Shown piece after piece: positions 10,262-19,741 of a stretch of 64,000 bases of DNA (positions within the stretch are counted from its first letter, which is position 1; each line of letters opens with the position of its first letter). The notes under the pieces were generated by a model that saw only the letters and a list, made by a program, of their open reading frames with translations, did not search any database and had not been told where the DNA came from. Source of the stretch: Hydrogenophaga taeniospiralis (lineage in GTDB: Bacteria; Pseudomonadota; Gammaproteobacteria; Burkholderiales; Burkholderiaceae_C); assembly GCF_020510445.1 (NCBI RefSeq), contig NZ_JAHBAG010000001.1, positions 2,890,501-2,954,500 of the forward strand, given 5' to 3'. A program made the position numbers and the translations under genes.

Positions 10262-11563
10262 TTACTTGAGTGTTTCCCAGGACTTCTGGATGTCGTCCGC
10301 CACCGCCTGGGCCGACTTGCCACCCGAGTAGTCGACCATGCCCTTCCAGAAGCTGCCGGCACCCACGGCGCCGGGCATCAGGTCGGAACCGTCGAAGCGG
10401 AAGGTGGTCGCGCCCTGCAGGATCTCACCCTGCTTGCGCAGCGCCTTGGTCTTGTACTTGCCCAGGTCCGCACCCTTGTGTGGGGTCAGGAAGCCGCCTT
10501 CGGCCATCCAGATCTCGTGTGCCTGCGGGTGCTGCAGGTATTCCATGAAGGCCTTGGCGCCCTTGCTGTCCTTGGTGATCGTCATGATCGTGCCGCCGCC
10601 CAGGACCGGGTTGCCCAGCTTCTTGCCGGCGTAGGACGGGAAGTAGAAGAAGTCGGCGTCTTCGGCCTTGCCGTCGGGGAAGAAGGCGGGGATGAAGCTG
10701 GCCTGGCGGTGCATGTAGCACTTGGGCGGCGTGCCGAACAGACCCTTGGGGCTGTCCTTGAAGCTCACGGTGGCCACGGCCTTGGCGCCGCCGTCCACGT
10801 AGGCGTCGTTGCGGGCGAACCAGCCATAGGCCTCGATCGCCTCGACCACGCGCTTGTCGTTGAACTTCATCTTGTTGTTGGTCCACTCGTCGTAGACCTG
10901 CGGGCTCTGGGTGCGCAGCATCATGTCTTCCACCCAGTCGGTGGCGGGCCAGCCGGTGGCGGCGTCGCTGCCCAGGCCGATGCACCAGGGTTTGCCACCG
11001 TCGGCGGCGATCTTCTTGGTCAGCTCCTGCAGCTCCTCCATGGACTTGGGCACCTTGTAGCCCTTTTCCTTGAAGTTCTCCGGGATGTACCAGACCAGGC
11101 TCTTGACGTTCACGTTGTAGAAGAAACCGTAGAACTCGTCCTTGCCGGCCTTGTTCTTGTAGGTGCCCAGGTCGGCCCAGGAGCTGCCGGCGGCGTAGTT
11201 GGCCTTGACCCAGTCGCGTGCCTTGTTGCCCAGCGGCGTCAAGCCACCGACGGCGGCCATGTTGGCGGCCAGGCCGGGCTGCGGGAACACGGAGATGTTG
11301 GACGGTGAACCGGCCTTGATGTCGATCACGATCTGCTGCTCGGAGCTCTGCGAGCACGAGTGCTTCACCGTGGCGCCGGTGGCCTTCTCGAAGTTGGCGA
11401 TGACCTTCTTGAACATGCCTTCTTCGGCGCCGGTCCAGGGGCAGGTGATGGTGACCACCTCACCCTTCAGATCGGGCCCCTTGTAGTCGGCGGCCATGGC
11501 CGCGCCACTCAGGGAGGTCAGGGCCAGGGCGGCGGCCCCGGCGATGGTGCTTGTCTTGAACAT
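10262..11563 (-). CDS. aglE: Alpha-glucoside ABC transporter substrate-binding protein
   Basis: A 433-residue family 1 solute-binding protein. Its signal peptide (MFKTSTIAGAAALALTSLSG, cut after AMA) shows it is periplasmic, where it captures oligosaccharides and hands them to AglFG. Segments such as ITCPWTGAEEGMFKKVIANF and FRFDGSDLMPGAVGAG match the AglE subgroup. ATG 11563 was chosen because an AGGAG ribosome binding site lies nine bases upstream and the signal peptide begins there; the frame extends further upstream without function. It follows aglK by 74 bp. Confidence 0.92.
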   Translation of the reverse strand: MFKTSTIAGAAALALTSLSGAAMAADYKGPDLKGEVVTITCPWTGAEEGMFKKVIANFEKATGATVKHSCSQSSEQQIVIDIKAGSPSNISVFPQPGLAANMAAVGGLTPLGNKARDWVKANYAAGSSWADLGTYKNKAGKDEFYGFFYNVNVKSLVWYIPENFKEKGYKVPKSMEELQELTKKIAADGGKPWCIGLGSDAATGWPATDWVEDMMLRTQSPQVYDEWTNNKMKFNDKRVVEAIEAYGWFARNDAYVDGGAKAVATVSFKDSPKGLFGTPPKCYMHRQASFIPAFFPDGKAEDADFFYFPSYAGKKLGNPVLGGGTIMTITKDSKGAKAFMEYLQHPQAHEIWMAEGGFLTPHKGADLGKYKTKALRKQGEILQGATTFRFDGSDLMPGAVGAGSFWKGMVDYSGGKSAQAVADDIQKSWETLK

Positions 11564-11637
11564 CTTGTGTTGCTCCTCTGTCGGCATCGCGGACCATCCG
11601 CGGCGCCATGGGTTGGATATCCCCGGGATGGGGTCCG

Positions 11638-12639
<1,002 letters not shown>

Positions 12640-12714
12640 GGACGTGTGATGGGTCGCGGGAACCTGATGGTTGGTGGTGAATGTGGCCTCTGGAGAAAAT
12701 GAATTAAAGCACCA

Positions 12715-12730
12715 ATGCAAACGATTGCAT
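12715..12730. promoter_or_regulatory. LacI-type operator in front of the agl operon
   Basis: ATGCAAACGATTGCAT is a 16-bp palindrome with only one mismatched pair and a central CG, the hallmark of LacI/GalR operators. It lies 76 bp before the aglK start, next to the gene for the LacI-type regulator. A closely related site (GCAAACGGTTGCAT) occurs before the porin gene at 15133-15148. Confidence 0.8.
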
Positions 12731-12840
12731 GCTGGTAATTACCCTTAGAAGAATATTGGTGCGGTCGCTCGGGCGGTCGCATGAGGTCGGCGCAAGGTGG
12801 GGGTCAACGCCTCGCGCGCCCCGTTGCCGCATTCTTCTGG

Positions 12841-12861
12841 AAAACCGGGTGCAGGCCCGGT
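12841..12861 (-). terminator. Possible terminator of the LacI-type regulator gene
   Basis: On the minus strand, hairpin ACCGGG/CCCGGT with a six-base loop is followed by TTTT. It lies just after the stop codon of the regulator gene. The short U-run makes it a weak candidate. Confidence 0.45.
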
Positions 12862-12870
12862 CAGACCCTG

Positions 12871-13953
12871 CTAAAGGCTGCTGTCGCGGACGATCAGCTC
12901 GGTGGGCAGGACGATGTTGCGGCGGGGGGCGCCGGCGATGGACTCGAACAGCAGCGCGACCAGCGCCCGGCCGGCCTGTTCGATGGGCTGGCGCACCGTG
13001 GTGAGCGTGGGGTGGACGTGCATGGACAGCAGGATGTCGTCGTAACCAACCACGCGCACCTGCCCGGGGACCGGAATGCCACGCTCGCGCAAGGCACCCA
13101 TGAGCGATATGGCCGTCACGTCGCTGCAGGCAAAGATCGCGTCAAAGTCCAGATGCTGGTTGAGCCAGCCTTCGATGGTTTCCCGGATGCGCGCGTCGCC
13201 AAACAGGTAGTGCTGCCGTAGGCGGGGATCGGCTTCGAGGCCGGCCTCTTGCAGGGCCCGCTCGTAGCCTTGAAAGCGCAGGCTTGCCTCCGGGTGGTTG
13301 GTGTCGCCGAAGAAGGCGATGCGGCGGCAGCCCTTCTCGATCAGGTGGCGCGTGGCGAGGTAGCCTCCCCGCAGGTTGTCGCCGCCCACCACTGGGTACA
13401 GGGCGTCTCCCAGGCTGGCGCCCCACACCGCCATGGGGATGCCCTGCTGCACCAGCTCATTGAGGTGGTCGTGCAGGGAGAGCTGGCCGATCACCACCAG
13501 GCCGTTGACCTGGCCCGACTCCACCATCGAGCGCATCTGGTCCTCGCGGTTTTCCTGCAGGCGGGTCAGCAGAAGATTCATGCCGAGGTCGTTCACCGTG
13601 TCGGTCAACGAGCCCAGGATGCCCAGCACGAAAGGGTCCGAGATCATCTGCGTGCTGTCGCTCAGCAGCACGACACCGATGGTCTGCACGTCGCCCTTGC
13701 GCAGATTGGCCGCGCCCACGTTGACGCGGTAGTGGAGCGAACGTGCCAGTTCGGTGATGCGGTTGCGCGTGGCCTCGGGAATGAGCGAGCTGCCGCTGAG
13801 TGCGCGCGAGACGGTGGAGGTGGAAACACCCGCCATGCGCGCGATGTCGATCATCTGCACGCGTCGGCGCCCTTTGTCTGGCGGTGTGAGGGCAGCGGGG
13901 GTGGTGTCGGTGGTGGGGGGCATCGGGGGAAGGGATGGAGGGGTGCGTGACAT
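12871..13953 (-). CDS. LacI family regulator of the alpha-glucoside island
   Basis: A 360-residue LacI/GalR repressor. After a Pro/Thr-rich leader of about 30 residues comes the helix-turn-helix IARMAGVSTSTVSRALSG (about residues 37-54), then a periplasmic-binding-like effector domain with FACSDVTAISLMGALRERG and VVGYDDI. It is encoded beside the transporter operon it probably represses. Two near-matching CG-centred palindromes, one before aglK and one before the porin, are its likely targets. The inducer is presumably an imported disaccharide or glucose-type sugar. The name AglR would fit but is inferred from position. Confidence 0.92.
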   Translation of the reverse strand: MSRTPPSLPPMPPTTDTTPAALTPPDKGRRRVQMIDIARMAGVSTSTVSRALSGSSLIPEATRNRITELARSLHYRVNVGAANLRKGDVQTIGVVLLSDSTQMISDPFVLGILGSLTDTVNDLGMNLLLTRLQENREDQMRSMVESGQVNGLVVIGQLSLHDHLNELVQQGIPMAVWGASLGDALYPVVGGDNLRGGYLATRHLIEKGCRRIAFFGDTNHPEASLRFQGYERALQEAGLEADPRLRQHYLFGDARIRETIEGWLNQHLDFDAIFACSDVTAISLMGALRERGIPVPGQVRVVGYDDILLSMHVHPTLTTVRQPIEQAGRALVALLFESIAGAPRRNIVLPTELIVRDSSL

Positions 13954-14024
13954 CGTTTCATTATTTCACCCCATTAGGCCGTGCATCGGTCGCGCAGCGG
14001 ATACCCCGGTACCGCGTTCGTCCC

Positions 14025-14057
14025 AAAAAAAACGCCCGGGCTTGGAAGCGCCGGGCG
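14025..14057 (-). terminator. Rho-independent terminator of the sugar porin gene
   Basis: Read on the minus strand: stem CGCCCGG/CCGGGCG with an 11-base loop, followed by eight T residues. It lies 65 bp behind the porin stop codon and insulates the porin from the regulator gene. Confidence 0.85.
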
Positions 14058-14122
14058 AAACTGATTGCCTTGAAGAAAACGGTGCGGGCTGGGCCTGGCC
14101 CCTCGCCCGCGAAACGCGTGGA

Positions 14123-15031
14123 TCAGAACGCGTAGTTGATGCGCACGCGGGCAGCGAACTGGTTGTCGGTGCCGGTGCCGCCCTTGGCGAAGCTGACGGC
14201 CGGGGTGATGGTGGCGCCCTTGACGCCGAACAGCGGCAGGGCATAAGCCGCGTAGAAGGTGGTGTTCTTGGCCGAGTTGGCACCCTTGTCCAGGATCACG
14301 CCCACGCCGGCCGGGCCGAAGGTGGCGTTGACGCCGAAGGACTTGTCGTCCTCCATCTTGGCGAAGTTCAGGTTCAGGCTGCTGTCCTTGTCCAGCGCGT
14401 AGCCCATGGACAGGCCGACACCGTTGGTGCTGTCGCCGCCGCCGACGACCTTGACCGACTCCACGCCGGCGCGCAGGGTGATGGGGCCCGTGGTGTAGCT
14501 CACCGCGGGACGCACGCCGCGAACCGCGTCGGTGTCCTTGCTGTAGACCAGGCCCACTTCAATGCGGGCGGGGCCGGCGTTGACGCCCAGTGCGCCGTGC
14601 GCGGTGTCGCTGCCAAAACGGCCGCGCAGCTTGTTGGCGTGGTAGCCGCCGTAGCCGCTGTTTTCAACCACGATGTCCTTGCCCAGGGGGAACAGGTCCA
14701 TGGCTTCGAAGCGGCCCATCTTGATGTCCATGCCGGCGTTGCCGAACTTGACCCACATGTCGTCGGTGCCGGTGTCGCCGTCTTTCTTCAGCAGCAGGGA
14801 GGCACGGGCCTCCACGAAGGCGTCGCCGTTGGCGGCCTTGCCACCGACGTTGACCTCCACCCGGCCGCCCATCGACAGGTCGCTCTCGCGGGCGTTGGTG
14901 GCGGGCGCATCGACCGCGCCGAAGTAGGTGGTGTCGAGTTCCAGGTTGGCGTCGAAAGTGACGTCAGCGTGGGCGGCAGCGGCGGTGGCACAGAGGGCGG
15001 CCAGGGCAGCCAGTTTGAAAACGTGAGACAT
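14123..15031 (-). CDS. Carbohydrate porin of the alpha-glucoside island
   Basis: A 302-residue outer-membrane beta-barrel protein. It has a signal peptide (MSHVFKLAALAALCATAAAAHA) and a C-terminal aromatic residue (RVRINYAF) for Bam-dependent insertion. Alternating beta-strand patterns such as GRFEAMDLFPLGKD resemble the small sugar porin class (Porin_8/RafY-like) rather than LamB. A GGAG ribosome binding site stands seven bases before ATG. It lies in the same island as the agl transporter, and its promoter region carries LacI-type operators, so it probably admits the glucosides. Exact substrate range is not visible. Confidence 0.85.
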   Translation of the reverse strand: MSHVFKLAALAALCATAAAAHADVTFDANLELDTTYFGAVDAPATNARESDLSMGGRVEVNVGGKAANGDAFVEARASLLLKKDGDTGTDDMWVKFGNAGMDIKMGRFEAMDLFPLGKDIVVENSGYGGYHANKLRGRFGSDTAHGALGVNAGPARIEVGLVYSKDTDAVRGVRPAVSYTTGPITLRAGVESVKVVGGGDSTNGVGLSMGYALDKDSSLNLNFAKMEDDKSFGVNATFGPAGVGVILDKGANSAKNTTFYAAYALPLFGVKGATITPAVSFAKGGTGTDNQFAARVRINYAF

Positions 15032-15132
15032 GTGTTGCTCCGGGGGGTTTTATGGATGAAGGCCCTTTCCTGTCGTTGGCGCATGTGAAACAAAACGCAA
15101 CAGTCGGAAAAGGTGGCCGTATTCGATCATTC

Positions 15133-15148
15133 GGGCAAACGGTTGCAT
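15133..15148. promoter_or_regulatory. LacI-type operator before the sugar porin
   Basis: GGGCAAACGGTTGCAT shares GCAAACG-TTGCAT with the operator before aglK, with the same central CG. It lies 102 bp upstream of the porin start. This links the porin to the island's LacI-type regulator. Confidence 0.75.
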
Positions 15149-15236
15149 TTGGTGTAAACCCTCGAAACCCGGTACGTAACCGTAACGTAACCAACAAATT
15201 TGTCCTGCTACCACAGGTATGGAAAGCCCGAATATT

Positions 15237-15248
15237 GCAAAGGTTTGC
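15237..15248. promoter_or_regulatory. Auxiliary operator-like palindrome upstream of the porin
   Basis: GCAAAGGTTTGC has perfect five-base arms like the LacI-type sites but a GG centre. It lies 102 bp upstream of the main site, close to ten helical turns, so looping between the two is possible. The remainder of the 415-bp porin-to-ATPase gap (15249-15445) shows no gene. Short direct repeats of CGTAAC occur at about 15174-15190. Confidence 0.45.
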
Positions 15249-15445
15249 ATTGAGTTAAGGAGGGGTTTTCCGGTATGGAAATACCACTGCTTGGCGGCTT
15301 GTGGTAAGCGTTTTCGAGGGGGTGATGCGCCGCTGAACGAGGGGTCTTGCCGCCTCGCCGGGGCCATGGCGCGGCTGCGGGGGCGGGCGGTCTGCCGTGG
15401 TCGGGTGGGCGCGGTCGGCGCCCGGCGCTCACCCGGGCCGCGGCG

Positions 15446-16138
15446 TCAGCGACAGCCCGAGGCCGTCAGCCGCAGCACGCGCTGCGCCCGCGCCGCCGCG
15501 GCTTCCGAGTGCGTCACGAGGACCAGTGCCGCGCCGCTTTCCGCAGCCTGTTGCTGCAGCACGGCCATGACCTGCGTGGCGGTGCCCGGGTCCAGGTTGC
15601 CGGTGGGTTCGTCCGCCAGCAGCAGGCTGGGGCGGTGCACCAGCGCGCGGGCGATCGCCACGCGCTGCAGCTGGCCGCCCGAGAGCTGGGCCGGCAGGCG
15701 CTCACCCAGGCCGCCCAGACCCACCGCTTCGAGCATCTGCGCCACGCGTGCCGGGTCGGGGCGCTTGAGCAGCAGCAGGGGCAGGCCCACGTTTTGCGCC
15801 ACGTCCAGGTGCGGCAGCACGTGAAAGGCCTGGAACACGAAGCCCAGGTGTTCGCGCCGCCAGTGGGCGCGCTGGGTTTCGCTGAGCGTGCCGAGATCGA
15901 CACCGTTGTGTGTGATCGTGCCTTCGCTCCAGTCGTCCAGCGCGGCCAGGCAGTTGAGCAGGCTGGACTTGCCCACGCCCGACTCGCCCACGATGGCAAT
16001 GAATTCGCCCGGCTCCACGCGCAGGTTGACGTGGCTGAACACGGGGGTGTCGCCGTAGCGTTTGTGCAGGTTCTGCACCAGCAGGCTCGCCGGGTTCGCT
16101 GGAGGACCTTCGCCCTCCGGGCTGCGGTGCGAGCTCAC
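15446..16138 (-). CDS. ABC transporter ATP-binding protein (LolD/MacB/YbbA type), orphan
   Basis: A 230-residue ATPase of the type that works with FtsX-like permeases in lipoprotein release or efflux. Walker [11 protein letters not shown]-loop [17 protein letters not shown], signature [14 protein letters not shown] and Walker [12 protein letters not shown] are intact. No partner permease is nearby. GTG 16138 ([10 protein letters not shown]) lies inside a 74-bp repeat that also covers the possible upstream ATG 16210; the longer version would add 24 repeat-encoded residues. I prefer the short form because the conserved domain begins about 20 residues later. It is downstream of miaA. Confidence 0.82.
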   Translation of the reverse strand: MSSHRSPEGEGPPANPASLLVQNLHKRYGDTPVFSHVNLRVEPGEFIAIVGESGVGKSSLLNCLAALDDWSEGTITHNGVDLGTLSETQRAHWRREHLGFVFQAFHVLPHLDVAQNVGLPLLLLKRPDPARVAQMLEAVGLGGLGERLPAQLSGGQLQRVAIARALVHRPSLLLADEPTGNLDPGTATQVMAVLQQQAAESGAALVLVTHSEAAAARAQRVLRLTASGCR

Positions 16139-16206
16139 TGGACTACCCTCCGTGCTGCGCACTGCGGGGCTGAGCGCCTTCGGAACGGCCGGGCGCCGCT
16201 CATGCC
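16133..16206. repeat. 74-bp gene-start repeat, copy 1
   Basis: Matches 27903-27976 at 70 of 74 positions in the same orientation. It covers the start region of the ABC ATPase gene, including both candidate start codons (16138 and, partly, 16210), just as copy 2 covers the start of amiC. Confidence 0.9.
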
Positions 16207-16319
16207 CCATGCCCCCAGACCAGGAACACCACCACCAGCACCACCAGCCAGACCAGATGGCCCAGCGTGCAATGGCAGCGCAGGGCCGGCGGCAGGCGGT
16301 TGATCAGGCGGCGCAGCAT
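16200..16319 (-). CDS. Possible 39-residue single-pass membrane protein
   Basis: A short frame starts 13 bases after the miaA stop codon and encodes MLRRLINRLPPALRCHC followed by one strongly hydrophobic helix (GHLVWLVVLVVVFLVWG). The positively charged N-terminus suggests the helix is inserted with its N-terminus inside. It ends within the 74-bp repeat next to the ABC ATPase gene. No strong ribosome binding site is visible. A helix this clean arising in a random frame is not common, but I do not recognise the protein. Confidence 0.4.
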   Translation of the reverse strand: MLRRLINRLPPALRCHCTLGHLVWLVVLVVVFLVWGHGA

Positions 16320-16332
16320 GGTGTGATGCGGT

Positions 16333-17313
16333 TCAGGCCTGGGTGGGTGGCCCCAGCAGGCCCTGCACCGATTGCAACACGCGCGCCAGGGCGTCGGGCG
16401 CATCGCAGGCGATGATCTGGCGCTCGGGCATGGAGCGCAGCCAGGTGAGCTGGCGCTTGGCGAGCTGGCGGGTGGCGAAGATGCCGCGGTCGCGCAGTTC
16501 GGCGAGGCCGGCGTCGTCCAGCGCATCACCCGCCGCGTCCAGAGCGTCCCAGGCCTGGCGGTAGCCCACGCAGCGCATGGACGGCAGCCCGGTGTGCAGG
16601 TCGCCGCGCGCGCGCAGCCGCCGCACCTCGTCCAGAAAGCCGGCGGCGAGCATGGCGTCGAAGCGCTGCGCGATGCGCGCGTGCAGCCAGGCGCGGTCCA
16701 GGGGTTCGAGCGAGAGCAGGGCGTGGGGGGGCAGCGGGCTGCTGTGCGCCGTGCCACCGGTCTGCAGCGCCGACAGGGGCTGGCCGGAGATTTCGAACAC
16801 CTCGAGCGCACGCTGGATGCGCTGCGAGTCGTTGGGGAACAGGCGCGCGGCCGTCACCGGGTCCACCCGCGCCAGTTCGGCGTGCAGCGCGGGCCAGCCG
16901 AGTGCGTGGGCACGGGCTTCGATGCGCGCGCGCACCGCGGCGTCGGCGCGGGGCATGTCGTCCAGGCCCTGCGTGAGCGCCTTGAAATACAGCATGGTGC
17001 CGCCCACCAGCAGCGGCGTGCGGCCGCGCGCGGCGATGCCGTCGATCAGCCGCGTGGCATCGGCCACGAAATCGGCCGCGCTGTAGGTCTCCAGCGGGTC
17101 GCGGATGTCGATCAGGTGGTGCGGCACCTGGGCCAGCTCGGCCGGCGTGGGCTTGGCGGTGCCGATGTCCATGCCGCGGTACACCAGCGCCGAATCGACG
17201 CTGATGATCTCCACCGGCCAGCGCTGCGCGATGGCCAGCGAAGCCGCGCTCTTACCACTGGCCGTTGGGCCGGCGATGGCGATGCAACTGACCAGCGATG
17301 GTGGTCCGCTCAT
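16333..17313 (-). CDS. miaA: tRNA dimethylallyltransferase
   Basis: A 326-residue enzyme that transfers a dimethylallyl group to N6 of A37 in tRNAs reading UNN codons. P-loop GPTASGKSA (residues 14-22) and the [16 protein letters not shown] motif are intact, as is the [14 protein letters not shown] stretch. Its ATG overlaps the preceding exporter stop by four bases, so expression is coupled to a gene with no related role. In enterobacteria miaA follows mutL directly; here about 6.3 kb of other genes separates mutL from miaA. Confidence 0.96.
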   Translation of the reverse strand: MSGPPSLVSCIAIAGPTASGKSAASLAIAQRWPVEIISVDSALVYRGMDIGTAKPTPAELAQVPHHLIDIRDPLETYSAADFVADATRLIDGIAARGRTPLLVGGTMLYFKALTQGLDDMPRADAAVRARIEARAHALGWPALHAELARVDPVTAARLFPNDSQRIQRALEVFEISGQPLSALQTGGTAHSSPLPPHALLSLEPLDRAWLHARIAQRFDAMLAAGFLDEVRRLRARGDLHTGLPSMRCVGYRQAWDALDAAGDALDDAGLAELRDRGIFATRQLAKRQLTWLRSMPERQIIACDAPDALARVLQSVQGLLGPPTQA

Positions 17314-18668
17314 GGGTTGGCACGAGAGGGTTCAGTCGAATCGGGCTGCTGTTGGCCAGCTTCCAGCACACACCGTGGAACCGGCTTTGCCGGGCCACTG
17401 GTGTGGTCCCCCCCCTGGGGGGGGAAGACGCGAAGCGGCGCAGGGGGGGCTTCCTCACCATGGCGCTGGACCAGCGTCCAAGCCGTGGTGGCCACCAGCA
17501 CGCTCCAGAACCACACGCCGTTGGTCAGTGGCAGCACCGTGCCCGCACCATCCCCGGTGGCGGCCAGGCTCTTGCCCAGCCAGCCACCCATGAAAAAGGC
17601 GGCCACCATCATCAGAAAACCGCTGAGCGCCGAAGCCGCGCCGGCCGCCTGCGGAAACGGGCTCACCGCGCCGCTCTGGCCGCAGGGCTGGTGCACGCCG
17701 TGGCCCAACATGAACAGGTAGAACGGCAGGATGATGGCCCACAGGCTCTGCACCCCCAGCAGGCCGATCACGCCCATGAGCGTGCCACCCGTGAGCGTGA
17801 AGAACCCGGCGATCGCCACCGTGCGGCGCACGCCGAAACGCGGCAGCAGGCGGCGGCAGGCCAATGTACCCACGATGTAACTCAGCGACATGGTGAACAT
17901 CAGCAGGCCGTAGACCGTCTTGCTCAGGCCCAGCACCTTGATGAAGACGAATGAGGACGCCGCCAGAAAGGTGAACAGCCCGCCGTAGGTGGTGGTGGCC
18001 AGCAGGGCAAAGGCCCAGAAGGTGGGATGGCGTGCGATCTGCCACCAGGTGCGCAGCAGGGTGGCGGGCTCCAGCGCACGCGGGTTTTTCTGCCGCAGGG
18101 TTTCCTCGAAGCGCCACGCCAGCAGGGCCAACGTGATGGCGCCGAACACGGCCAGCGCCATCAGGGCCACGCGCCAGCCGAACTGCTCGGACAGCAGGCC
18201 GCCCAGTGGCGCGCTGCCGCAGGCGATCACGCCCAGCCCGGTCAGCCCCTTGGACATCATCCGCGCGCCTTCGACCGGGGCGTACAGGTCGCGCACGATG
18301 GCGCGCGCGCACATGACCCCCGCGCCCATGGCGATGCCCTGCACGATGCGCCAGACGATGAGCTGTTCCATCGACGGCGAAAACGTGCTGCCGATCGACG
18401 CGACCACGAAAAGGCTTGTGCCCAGCAGCAGGATGGGGCGGCGCCCGAAGCGGTCCGACAGCGGGCCCCACACCAGTTGCGACAGACCGAAAGCGAGCAG
18501 CAGCGAGGTCAGCGTGAGCTGCGCCTGCGACATCGAGGCGCCAAAGCCGTCGGTCAACGCGGGCAGGGCGGGCAGGTACAGATCGGTGGTGATGGGCTGC
18601 AGACCCAGCAGCAGCGCGAGCACCAGCACGATCAGGCCGGGCGACATGGAAGAGGGCTTGGCGGACAT
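17310..18668 (-). CDS. Bcr/CflA-type MFS multidrug exporter with repeat-derived C-terminal tail
   Basis: A 452-residue inner-membrane drug:proton antiporter with twelve predicted helices. The A motif is [14 protein letters not shown] after helix 2, and the N-terminal region [14 protein letters not shown] is typical of Bcr/CflA exporters. The domain ends near residue 404. The last 47 or so residues (from [13 protein letters not shown] on) are the translation of dispersed repeat copy E plus the spacer to miaA, so the usual stop has been lost or displaced. The tail should be cytoplasmic and Pro-rich. The stop overlaps the miaA ATG by four bases. Confidence 0.9.
   Translation of the reverse strand: MSAKPSSMSPGLIVLVLALLLGLQPITTDLYLPALPALTDGFGASMSQAQLTLTSLLLAFGLSQLVWGPLSDRFGRRPILLLGTSLFVVASIGSTFSPSMEQLIVWRIVQGIAMGAGVMCARAIVRDLYAPVEGARMMSKGLTGLGVIACGSAPLGGLLSEQFGWRVALMALAVFGAITLALLAWRFEETLRQKNPRALEPATLLRTWWQIARHPTFWAFALLATTTYGGLFTFLAASSFVFIKVLGLSKTVYGLLMFTMSLSYIVGTLACRRLLPRFGVRRTVAIAGFFTLTGGTLMGVIGLLGVQSLWAIILPFYLFMLGHGVHQPCGQSGAVSPFPQAAGAASALSGFLMMVAAFFMGGWLGKSLAATGDGAGTVLPLTNGVWFWSVLVATTAWTLVQRHGEEAPPAPLRVFPPQGGDHTSGPAKPVPRCVLEAGQQQPDSTEPSRANP
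17369..17450. repeat. Dispersed palindromic repeat, copy E, inside a reading frame
   Basis: Core GTGGAACCGGCTTTGCCGGG, then a long C-run/G-run hairpin and GACGCGAAGCGGCGC. Unlike most copies it is translated, as the C-terminal tail of the Bcr/CflA exporter. Confidence 0.85.
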
Positions 18669-18725
18669 CCGGTCGAGGGTAGCAGAAGCGCACCGGGCCG
18701 ACGGGTCGCCGGAGCGCCACCCAGG

Positions 18726-18799
18726 GCACCGCCGGGCTGGCTCTGCCAGACGGCCAGTGCCGCCCCTTGGGGGGTGACGCGAAGCGGCGCGGGGGGTGT
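18726..18799. repeat. Dispersed palindromic repeat, copy F
   Basis: A diverged copy (GCCGGGCTGGCTCTGCCAG, then CCCCTTGGGGGGTGACGCGAAGCGGCGC) between the lipoprotein hydrolase and the exporter, both on the minus strand. Confidence 0.75.
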
Positions 18800-18800
18800 T

Positions 18801-19643
18801 CTATTTCAGGCCGAACAGCTCGCTCAGCGCCGCCCGGTACTGCGGCTGGCCCACCGAGTTGGTGTTGTGGTGCGAGCCGCCCTCCACCAGCACGAAGGCC
18901 TTGCGACCGGTGGCCGCTTCAAACAGGCGCCGCCCCAGTGCGGGCTGGATCAGCCGGTCGGCTCCGCCGTGCACCACCAGCAGCGGCGAGCCGATGGTGG
19001 GCACGCGCTTGACCGCTTCAAAGCGCTGGGTGATGAGCGGCCCCACCGGCAGCCAGCCCCACTTGAAGGTGCTGACCACGTCCGGGATCGAGGTGAAACT
19101 GCCTTCGACCAGGGTGCCCGCTTCGTTTTTCACCTGGGCCGCGAGCTCGATGGCGATGGCGCCGCCCAGCGAGTGGCCGAAGATGTAACGCGGCCGGTCC
19201 GGGTGGTGATGGCCCAGCCAGTCCCAGGCGGCGCGCGCGTCTTCGTAGGCCGTGGTTTCCGAGGGCAACCCCGGCGAGCTCTTGCCGAAGCCGCGGTAGT
19301 CGATGGCGAGCACCGAAAACCCCAGCTCCTGCATGCGGCGCGCCCGGAAGGCCGAGCCGGTCACGTTGAACCGAGCCCCGTGCAGGTAGAGCAGCACCGG
19401 GGCGTCCGGCCGGGTGCTGAAGTTGTCATGCGCCAGCCACAGGCCGTGCAGCTTCACCGGCTGGCCGGTTTCCGGTGACGGGAAGTGAATCCAGACATCG
19501 TCCATGCCCTCTGCGGCTTCGGTGCCGCGCGACCAGCTGAGGTCGGAAGGCTGGAAGATCCAGGCCCGCTGCCGCTGGTCGAGCGTGGCGCAGCCGGTGA
19601 GCAGAGCGACCGTGGCCAGCAGGAGGATCAGGAAACGTTTCAT
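18801..19643 (-). CDS. Lipoprotein alpha/beta hydrolase
   Basis: A 280-residue serine hydrolase with a lipoprotein signal (MKRFLILLLATVALLTGC), so it is probably anchored to a membrane facing the periplasm. The nucleophile elbow is FGHSLGG, the oxyanion region is LYLHGARFNV, and the late His is in VEGGSHHNTN. The fold is that of BAAT/YfhR-like esterases; the substrate is unknown. The start at 19643 was chosen because the signal peptide begins there; the frame continues 36 bases upstream. It diverges from the HlyD-type gene. Confidence 0.85.
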   Translation of the reverse strand: MKRFLILLLATVALLTGCATLDQRQRAWIFQPSDLSWSRGTEAAEGMDDVWIHFPSPETGQPVKLHGLWLAHDNFSTRPDAPVLLYLHGARFNVTGSAFRARRMQELGFSVLAIDYRGFGKSSPGLPSETTAYEDARAAWDWLGHHHPDRPRYIFGHSLGGAIAIELAAQVKNEAGTLVEGSFTSIPDVVSTFKWGWLPVGPLITQRFEAVKRVPTIGSPLLVVHGGADRLIQPALGRRLFEAATGRKAFVLVEGGSHHNTNSVGQPQYRAALSELFGLK

Positions 19644-19741
19644 CGCAAGGAATGATGCGACCCACCGCGAAAAGTTCAAGGCAGAATGAACCCGGCCGGC
19701 GGAGCTCCCGCCCCGCCAGGCTCCTACCGGACGACCCGCCC

